The notes below the pieces were generated by a model, which worked only from the letters and a program-made list of their open reading frames with translations, had not been told where the DNA came from and searched no databases. The position numbers and the translations under genes were made by a program. Below, in pieces: positions 8,432 through 17,400 of a stretch of DNA of 34,993 bases. Origin of the DNA: a virus; IMG/VR virus record IMGVR_UViG_3300032241_001214, positions 1 to 34,993 of that record; one strand, written 5' to 3'. Each line of letters starts with the position of its first letter. The stretch's first letter is position 1.

Positions 8432-11245
8432 TTATTTATTTAATAATTGATTAACTAATGTTTTTAATTCTTCAATTTGTGTTTGTTGTTCTTTAATTGC
8501 CTCAATTAATAAAGGTACTAATTTTTCATATTGTACTGTTATATAAGTACCTGTTTTATCAAATGGAGCATCTTTAATAGCATGAGGTAATATAACTTGA
8601 ATTTCTTGAGCCAACACACCTACTTTTTCATCTTTATCTTGTGTTGCTCCTAATTCAACAGCTAAATCATTTGGATTATAAAAATAACCACCTATTTGCA
8701 TTACTTTAGATAAAGCATTTTCTATTGGTCTTATATTTGTTTTTAAACGTTTATCTGAATAATAAGCTATAACATCACCTGTAAAATAACCAGTTGAACC
8801 ATATACAACTCCTGCTGTGGTATTTGTTTGTGTTACATTAGATAATGTAGTAGCAAATGATACAGACCATCCTGAATTCCATGTAGAAATGCCATAGTTA
8901 TTATAACCAGCTTGAAAATCAGTTACAAATACTTGAGGGTAATTCCATGTTGAGCTTGTTTCCCCAATATATATACAACAATAAGTACCATCAAAACCAA
9001 AACGAACATTCATAGGTGAACGTGCTCCAGTAGTCATATCAGCAAATGTATTATACCATGATGATCCAGGAGTGTAGTTATATCCACCAAGATTTATTTC
9101 ACACCCTTGTCCATCATAGGTATAAATTTTAACAGTCATACGCATCATTGTACTCGTATAACCTTGAGGAAGTGTAATTTTAATAGCACCTGTTGCAGTG
9201 GGAGAGGAAGTTGCATATGATGCTCCACCAGGGCTAACAATTCTTAAGGCACTTGCTGTTCCACTAGTGTCATTTAAAACAGTAGCATTACCTGTAATGT
9301 TAATACCCCATGTTCCTGAAGCACCTGTACCTGTTAATGTGGGTGAGTATGAGTTGTAGTTATTACTATCTAATAATTTTATCCATGAACCCCAAGTGGT
9401 ATTAGATCCATATCTATGATAAATATTACCACTATCTGTAAATCCAACTTCATGAGCACCACCACCTGTCCAGTCAGTAGATGAACCATACTTTCTAAAA
9501 TACATAACACCATTAAATGAACCGCCATCACTTAAACCATTTGTACTATTTGATTTAAAATCAAATCTAATACCTTGAGAAGCGTCATTAGTTTGTGGAG
9601 TAGACGCTGTACTTCTGGTATCTTGTGAAGGCATATATGTAGATACAGTAGCACTGGTTGCTGACGTAGCACTAGTTGCAGTAGCGGCATTACCACCAAT
9701 TGATAATGATGATGCTGTTCCTGTTAAACCTGTACCTGCTCCTGAAAAAGATGTTGCTGTTAAAGTACCATTTAAAGTTGTATTATTATTTAAAGTAATA
9801 GCGGCGGCACCATTGTTTAAATAGTTGTAAATATTTAAAGTAGTACCTGTGTGGTACAAATACCCAGCAGCAGCGTTATTAATTGTTAAACCAAATATAG
9901 ATGTTGAAGTACCATTAACTTCAACATTACCTCTACCGGAACTAGTAAATATACCAGTACTACTAATATTACCTACTATTAAATTAGTTTGCCCTGTACT
10001 ACCTATATTTGTAACTCCTCCTGATCCGCTAATATACATTACTGGTGTAGTAGATCCACTGTAGTAAAATCCAAAATTACCATTATTTCCTGTGTTAAAT
10101 TCAAATAATCCACTAGAAACACCTAAACCATATATGTTATTAGTTGCATCGAATAATCTTAATTTATAGTTACTTCCTACAGCATTTGTACCAAATGTAT
10201 TACCTAAATCTATAAAAGTGGGGGATGTTGTACCTGTACCACCACCGGATGTAGAACCTAAATATAAATTACCTGTTAAAGGAGAACCACTACCTGCTGC
10301 TAAGGGTAAATAGTTAGGAGCAGAGGTTGCTGTAGAAGCGTATGAAGCTGAAGTTGCAGTAGCGGCATTACCACCAATTGATAATGATGATGCTGTACCT
10401 GTTAAACCTGTACCTGCACCTGAGAATGATGATGCTGTTACACTACTACCAAATGTTACATTTCCGTTTGTAGTATTAATAAGTATATCTCCATAAGCTC
10501 CATTACCACCATTAAATCTACCTATGTAAATATTTCCACTATATGTAGTTAATACAGCAGTATCTGTTCCGTTATTACCTGAAAATTTAATAGCAGCGTA
10601 ACCAGATGTTCCTGTTTGTGTTATATTAAGAAGTGGTGAAGAAGTGCTATTACCAGATATTGAAATAGGGGTAGATGTACTAGCACCTCTACCTGTTACA
10701 GTAGCTAATGTTTCACTTGTATTTGCAGCATATGATGCTGAAGTGGCTGTTGTTGCGCTAGTTGCGCTAGTAGCATTTGTAGCATTTGTAGCATATGATG
10801 CTGAAGTAGCAGTTGCTGCACTAGTTGCGCTAGTAGCGTTAGTTGCGTTAGTTGCATATGATGCCGAGGTAGCAGTTGTAGCACTTGTAGCACTAGTTGC
10901 ACTAGTAGCAGTAGCAGCATTACCACCAATTGATAATGAGCTAGCAGTACCTGTTAAACCAGTACCTGCACCGGTAAATGAAGTACCTGTTATAGTACCT
11001 ACTGTATTTAATGAACCTGTTACTAAAACAGATCCTGTAAATTGTTGTGTGTTTGTAAGTGCATTACCAAATACGTTACTACCACTACTATACTCTTGAG
11101 AGGCAGTAACGGTTTGAATGTATAAGGTTTGGGCTGTGATTGTACCTGGTGTAGTTATATTGCCTGTTACGCCTAAGGAACCTGTTACTTGTACATCACT
11201 AAGAGAAATTACGCCATTTCTAGCTACGAATTGATTTATTGCCAT
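8432..11245 (-). CDS. Tail fibre with C-terminal peptidase S74 (intramolecular chaperone) domain
   Basis: 937 residues. The last 110 residues form an S74 chaperone: SDKRLKTNIRPIENALSK, with Ser830 and Lys835 in the positions of the endosialidase self-cleavage dyad, then GVLAQEIQVILPHAI and a final coiled coil (LIEAIKEQQTQIEELK). In this family the chaperone trimerises the fibre and cuts itself off just before the Ser, so the mature fibre would be about 829 residues. The shaft has Ala/Ser/Thr repeats, three tandem 21-residue units around residues 110-172, and three copies of a GAGTGLTGTASSLSIGG module. Near the N-terminus (about 30-85) is a module shared with the giant fibre. A candidate promoter and a leader hairpin lie upstream. 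Likely receptor-binding or side fibre. Confidence 0.9.
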   Translation of the reverse strand: MAINQFVARNGVISLSDVQVTGSLGVTGNITTPGTITAQTLYIQTVTASQEYSSGSNVFGNALTNTQQFTGSVLVTGSLNTVGTITGTSFTGAGTGLTGTASSLSIGGNAATATSATSATSATTATSASYATNATNATSATSAATATSASYATNATNATSATSATTATSASYAANTSETLATVTGRGASTSTPISISGNSTSSPLLNITQTGTSGYAAIKFSGNNGTDTAVLTTYSGNIYIGRFNGGNGAYGDILINTTNGNVTFGSSVTASSFSGAGTGLTGTASSLSIGGNAATATSASYASTATSAPNYLPLAAGSGSPLTGNLYLGSTSGGGTGTTSPTFIDLGNTFGTNAVGSNYKLRLFDATNNIYGLGVSSGLFEFNTGNNGNFGFYYSGSTTPVMYISGSGGVTNIGSTGQTNLIVGNISSTGIFTSSGRGNVEVNGTSTSIFGLTINNAAAGYLYHTGTTLNIYNYLNNGAAAITLNNNTTLNGTLTATSFSGAGTGLTGTASSLSIGGNAATATSATSATSATVSTYMPSQDTRSTASTPQTNDASQGIRFDFKSNSTNGLSDGGSFNGVMYFRKYGSSTDWTGGGAHEVGFTDSGNIYHRYGSNTTWGSWIKLLDSNNYNSYSPTLTGTGASGTWGINITGNATVLNDTSGTASALRIVSPGGASYATSSPTATGAIKITLPQGYTSTMMRMTVKIYTYDGQGCEINLGGYNYTPGSSWYNTFADMTTGARSPMNVRFGFDGTYCCIYIGETSSTWNYPQVFVTDFQAGYNNYGISTWNSGWSVSFATTLSNVTQTNTTAGVVYGSTGYFTGDVIAYYSDKRLKTNIRPIENALSKVMQIGGYFYNPNDLAVELGATQDKDEKVGVLAQEIQVILPHAIKDAPFDKTGTYITVQYEKLVPLLIEAIKEQQTQIEELKTLVNQLLNK
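10728..10916 (-). repeat. Three 63-bp tandem repeats in S74 fibre
   Basis: Units start at 10728, 10791 and 10854, with base differences among them. Each codes 21 residues rich in Ala, Thr and Ser. Confidence 0.9.
10998..11160 (-). repeat. Fibre module, shorter copy in S74 fibre
   Basis: Codes TPGTITAQTLYIQTVTAS through LTNTQQFTGSVLVTGSL, clearly related to the giant-fibre module, but lacks the NQTSSMSV end. Boundaries approximate. Confidence 0.82.
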
Positions 11246-11253
11246 ATATTAAT

Positions 11254-11275
11254 CCTTGATTCACTATCCTCAAGG
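11254..11275 (-). promoter_or_regulatory. Leader hairpin before S74 fibre
   Basis: CCTTGA (11275-11270) and TCAAGG (11259-11254) form a perfect six-pair stem with a ten-base loop on the minus strand, between the candidate promoter and the start codon. No U-run follows. Confidence 0.45.
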
Positions 11276-11286
11276 TGGGGTTTAAA

Positions 11287-11294
11287 ATAAATAT
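11287..11294 (-). promoter_or_regulatory. Candidate late promoter motif, S74 fibre
   Basis: ATATTTAT on the coding strand, 41 nt before the S74 fibre ATG; its first base is the last base of the upstream stop codon. A hairpin lies between it and the ATG. Confidence 0.45.
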
Positions 11295-11470
11295 TAACTT
11301 AATTGAACTACTCTGTATTGTCTACCAGTAGTATCAGCGTTTTGTAATGTTGTTGCCTCAGCTTGAGCATCGGCTTCGTTATCATAATTATAAATAGGAT
11401 CTGTCGGATTTAATTGAGCTACCCATATCTGATCAGATCCAGGAATAAATTGCATTTGTACTTGATACAT
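11294..11470 (-). CDS. Small protein between the two fibres, 58 residues
   Basis: Reads from ATG at 11470 (MYQVQMQFIPGSDQIWVAQ) to TAA at 11294. The C-terminal half has NEADAQAEATTLQN followed by RQYRVVQLS, giving a plausible strand-helix-strand pattern. It has its own candidate promoter motif 19 nt before the ATG, and the motif for the next gene overlaps its stop codon by one base. No family recognised; similar short proteins often sit beside fibre genes in related phages (inference). Confidence 0.65.
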   Translation of the reverse strand: MYQVQMQFIPGSDQIWVAQLNPTDPIYNYDNEADAQAEATTLQNADTTGRQYRVVQLS

Positions 11471-11487
11471 AGATTGTTATTTGTTTA

Positions 11488-14400
11488 TTATAAATATGTT
11501 GCTGTTCCTTTAATACTCCATGTTCCTGTTGTATTAACTATAATATTAAATTGTGCTTGACCACTTACTATAGCAAATGAAGCTGATATAGCTGCTGTAT
11601 TACCAATATCTGTTGTTGAATATTCAGTATAGTTTGCAGTACCACCAGCCCAAACTGCCATTACATGTCCTGATCTAGCATTACCTCCACTATATGCGGT
11701 GTAATTAAAGAAGGCTGATGTAAATGAACCAGTATTATTTTGGAATAATCCTGTTGTTGAACTACCAGGGTTAGAAGCACTATTATAATATATTTGTGTA
11801 CCACCTATTGTATATCCAACAGTTGCTGTTGATGTAGCATATGATGAAGTAGAAGCATAAGATGCACTTGTTGCTGTTGTAGCACTTGTAGCACTTGTAG
11901 CATTTGTTGCATATGAAGCACTTGTAGCAGTTGTAGCATTTGTTGCGTTTGTAGCATTTGTTGCATATGAAGCACTTGTAGCAGTCGTAGCATTTGTTGC
12001 GTTTGTAGCATTTGTTGCATAGGAAGCAGTTAATGCATAAGAAGCAGTTACTGCCGTTGTCGTATAGGAAGCACTGACTGCATTAGATGCTGTACCGAGC
12101 AGTGAGCCGGTATAACCACCTAGTGCTGTAGAACTACCACTTATAATTAAAGCATTATTAATTCTAGTACTTCCACTAACATATAAATTACCTTTAACTT
12201 GTACTTTATCTGTTGTTAAAGCACCACCAAGAGTACTTTGTCCATTTCCGATACCAGGTCCAATTAGTACATTACCATAAATTTGTTCTGATACAAATAT
12301 ATAATCACTACCCGCATTGGATGGATTACCTATTTCGAAAAATGAAGATGTTTGATAGGGTAGTAATCTAAAAATATTAGCAGAAAGATTAGTCGTATCA
12401 AAGCTAACTTCAAATTTTTTAGTGCTACTCTGTAAAAAATATAATGCATTAATATTAGCACTTGAATCTATTCCTACACTAGCATCACTTGCTGATGAAG
12501 AAATATAAAGAGGGTAAGAACCTACTGGAGATGTGCCTATTCCTACTTGGTATCTAGCTGTAAAATTATCCGCTGATGAAGCTGTTGCTGCGTAGGATGT
12601 ACTTACTGCATTTAAAACATAAGAAGCAGTTTGCGCTTGTATAGCATCTGAAGAGGTTACTGCATAAGAACTACTCAATGCATACGATGCTGAAGTTGAG
12701 TTGTTTGCGTATGAAGCACTTACTGCTTGAAGAACATATGATGCAGTTTGTGCTAATGTTACATAAGATGCTGTTTGAGCATAAGAAGCACTTATTGCTG
12801 TTCCTGATCCAGGAGTATATGATGCTGTTAAAGCATATGATGATGTTAATGCTTGAGTTGCATATGAAGCACTTACTGCTTGTAATATATAAGATGCTGT
12901 TTGTGCATTTAATACATAGCTAGCTGTTTGAGCTGTTACTACATATGATGCTGTGTAAGCATTTTGAGCATTAGTTGCATATGAAGAAGTTCCTGAGATA
13001 GAAGCACTAATATAATTAGAAGCAATCCATTTAGATGTTGAGTTTTGCCACATTAGAGGGTAACCATCTATTGATGATCCTTCTGTAATGTTAACATCAG
13101 ATAAGTTTGATAATGATGTTGCTGTTATAGTACCACTTCCACCACTAATACCACCTATACTTCTAAACAATCCACTTGGTATAATAGCGTATGTACTTGA
13201 GTTAGTAAAGCTAGCGTTATTTTGAACTAAAATTGCACCTAAATAAACAGCGTTTGCTGCTGTATTTGGAGCTTCAACAAAGTTTTCTGTGTTAAGGTTT
13301 GCTAAAGCGGTTGGTTGGTCTGCGTAAGTTGCATTGCCATAATAAACTACTATTGCTTTAGTTGTGCTATTAGGGAACCAATATGCTCTTTGAATTGACC
13401 ATTGTCTATTAGATCCATTTCCTGGTACTGCTGTTAAAGTACCATTATTTGAATATTGTGTAGGATCAATTGCAGTATAACCTGCTCCTCCATTTGTATT
13501 ATAAACCCAACCTGAACCAGATTGATAATATCTGAATATTTTAGATACTGTTGTACCTTGGTCTGTTGATTCATAAGCTGGATTATTTGGATCTACAGTA
13601 TAGTTTGCACCATCATCAAATGATGTACCTGCACCTACTACTAAACCACCTGTTGAAGAACCACTTGGTGATAATGCAAATCCAGATAATTTTAAAGGAC
13701 CAAATGCTTTAATAAACACGTTTGATCTTTGTTTCCAACCGTATGCTAATGAAGGTTGGGTTTTAACACCATTTATTGTAGATCTATTTTGATGTAATAC
13801 AACACCAATTGGAATTAAATTATCATATTGACCATCATTATATGGAGTACCTTGAACATATATACTTCCTGTACTATTAATAGCAACAAATGATTGATCA
13901 TAAGATGCACTTAAAGGAGCAATACTTGCTGATAATGTAGGCCAACTTACATATTGTGTAGTTGGGTATGGATCACTACTAGCTGTAAAGGCATTTAGGT
14001 TTACAATAATACCTGTACCTGCTGATATTTGATAAACAGTAGATGATGATTGAGATATAATACCTCCACTTAATAAACCTGTATATAAGTTACCTTCAAT
14101 CCAACGTAAACGAGTATTGTTAGTATATCCATTAGCGTTTTGAGCAAAATATAAATCTTGTGTTGAACCAGAAACATAAACATAAGATGCTGAAATAGCA
14201 GTATTGATGTTTGTAGTTACTGGATTAAATTGCATAAAGCCATTTACATTTATATCTCCATAAATTTGAATATTAGCGGCACCTGCACCTTGTGAACCAG
14301 ATATAGTTACACTACCTGTTAATAAAGTATTACCAGATAAAGTATTATTACCAATTTGTGTAGTAGAACCTGTAATAATTAATGATCCAGTATGTGTTGT

Positions 14401-17400
14401 AGTTCCAGTAAATGTTTGTGAGCCACTTACTAATAAACTACCACTTAAAACGGTATTACCAATTAAAGTATTACTACCTATTTGTGTAGTAGAACCAGTT
14501 ACATTCCAAGAACCTGTTAAATATCTATTACCTACAGTTGTTTGACTACCTGATATATTAAGTGAACCTGTTATTGTTTGAGTACCTATAAATGTATTTG
14601 AACCTGTAGTTGCAAATACAGATGATGCTGTGTTATTTAATAATTGAGCATTTAATGCATATGAAGCGCTTGTTGCATTTGCAGCATAAGAGGCACTTGT
14701 CGCATTTGTAGCATATGAAGCACTAGTTGTATTTGATGCATATGAAGCTGATAATACAGACATTGAAGATGTCTGGTTGCTTGTTATAGCTGAATATCCA
14801 TTTACAGATAAGCTACCTGTTACAGTAACTGAACCTGTTAATTGTTGAGTATTTGTTAAGCTATTACCAAATATATTTGAGCCACTAGCATAATCAGTAC
14901 TTGAAGTAACTGTTTGTACTATTAATGTTTGAGCTGTTAATGTACCTGCAACTGTTAAATTAGTTGCATATGAAGCAGTTGCTGCTGTAGTTGCGTTTGT
15001 TGCATATGAAGCACTTACTGCTTGTAACACATAAGATGCTGTTTGAGCAGTTACTACATATGAAGCAGTTGCTGCTGCAGTTGCGTTTGTTGCATATGAA
15101 GCACTTGTAGCATAAGAAGCACTTGTAGCAACAATAGCATAAGAAGCACTTGTGCTATTATTAGCATAAGATGATGTTAATGCTTGTTTTGCGTATGATG
15201 ATGTTCCTAACAATGAACCAGTTAAGTTACCATTTATACTACCAGTAACATATAAACTACTGCTGATATAAACGTTAAAGTTAGGAGCAATTTGAAAACT
15301 TGGATTATGATCACCTTGGAATCCTGTAAATAAGAATAATGATTGACCACTAGTATAATTACCTAAATAGAAATTATTTCCTACATTATATAAATAGCCA
15401 TCATTTGCTTGTCCAGGACCATATGCTACACCACCATCAAAGTTTTGTCCATTAATACCCATATCAACATAATAATTGTTTTCATTACCATTATTAGCTG
15501 TAGCTACAACGTCTGATGATACTGAATTACCACTATTTAAATTTTGGATATTTAATTGTAAGTAGTTATTTAAGTTACCTTTACCACTAATTACATTGAA
15601 TGAACTTGTTGAAGGCTGCCAAGCAAATAATGCTTCAGGATTTGCTGTAGTATAACTAGTTTGGTTAATTACTATAGTAGATCCTGTTTGGTATACTATG
15701 CTAGGAGTTAGAGATGTATTTGTATTAAATACTGGAAGGTAGTTTGTTGTACCACCTAATATATTTGAAGCTGTTAAAGCATAAGATGCTGTAGTAGAGC
15801 TTGGTGTATAAGATGCTGTTGTAGCATTAGCAGCATATGAAGCGCTAGTTGCGTTTGATGCATATGAAGCGCTAGTTGCGTTTGATGCATATGAAGCGCT
15901 AGTTGCGTTTGATGCATAAGATGCTGTTTGTGCATTTAGTGCATTTGATGCAGATTGAGCATTATAAACATATGAAGCTGTTTGAGCCGTAGTTACATAG
16001 CTTGCTGTTTGTGCTAACGTTACATATGAAGCTGTTTGGGCGTTTTGAACGTAACTAGCTGTTTGTGCTAATGTTACATAAGATGCTGTTTGAGCATTTT
16101 GAACATATGAAGCAGTTTGTGCATTTGCTACATAAGATGATGTTAAAGCATAAGATGCACTAGTAGCATTCGCTGCATAAGATGCACTAAACGCATATGA
16201 ACCAGAAGTACTATTTGGAGTGTAACTTGCAGTTAAAGCGTATGATGATGTAAGTACAGACATTGATGATGTCTGGTTACTTAATATTGCGTTAGAACCG
16301 TTAACTGCTAATGAACCAGTTACTGTAACGCTACCTGTTAATTGTTGAGTATTAGTTAAACTACTACCTAAAATGTTAGATCCGCTACTGTATTCTTGAG
16401 ATGCAGTAACAGTTTGTATTATTAAAGTCTGTGCTGTTAAAGTACCAGCTACAGTAAAATTATTTGCGTATGATGCTGTTTGAGCATATGAAGCGCTTGT
16501 TGCGCTATTACTATTAGTAAATATATTACCATTTACATATGAAGCACTTACAGCTTGTAATACATAAGATGCAGATTGCGCATTTTGTACGTATGAAGCT
16601 GTTTGAGCGTTTAATGCATTTGAAGCAGATTGAGCATTATAAACATATGAAGCTGTTTGAGCATTAAATGCTTGAGTTGCATATGACGCACTTACTGCCT
16701 GTAACACATAAGAGGCTGTTTGTGCATTAGCTACATAGCTAGCCGTTTGGGCGTTTGCTACATAAGAGGCTGTTAGGGCATTTGATGCAGTTGTAGATAA
16801 AACAGCATATGCACTGTAAGATGAACTTACAGCGTTTAATACATAACTTGCAGTTTGAGCAGTTGTTACATAAGAAGCTGTTTGAGCATTTACTACATAA
16901 GATGCTGTTTGAGCATTTAATGCATTTGAAGCAGATTGAGCATTTAATACGTAACTTGCAGTTTGGGCAGTTATTACATATGATGCAGTTTGTGCATTTA
17001 GTGCATTCGATGCAGATTGTGCATTATAAACATATGAAGCCGTTTGAGCAGTTGTTACATATGATGCTGATTGAGCGTTTTGAACATAGCTAGCTGTTTG
17101 AGCATTTGATACATATGAAGCTGTGTTTGCGTTTTGAGCAAGATTAGCATAAGATGCACTTATAGCATTTTGTACATAAGATGCAGTATAAGCATTTTGA
17201 GCTTGATTTACATATGAGGCTGATTGAGCAAAATTTACATATGATGCTGTTAAAGCATTTTGAGCTTGATTTACATATGATGCGGATTGAGCAAAGTTTA
17301 CATATGATGCTGTTAAAGCATTTTGAGCAGTTTGTACATAACTAGCTGTTTGAGCTGTTACTACATATGATGCTGTACCTGCATTTTGAGCAAAGTTTAC

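Noticed and set aside
10644-17093. Plus-strand open frames opposite the fibre genes
   Set aside because: They consist of low-complexity Val/Ala/Leu/Met/His repeats that mirror the fibre repeats on the other strand, and they lack start signals.
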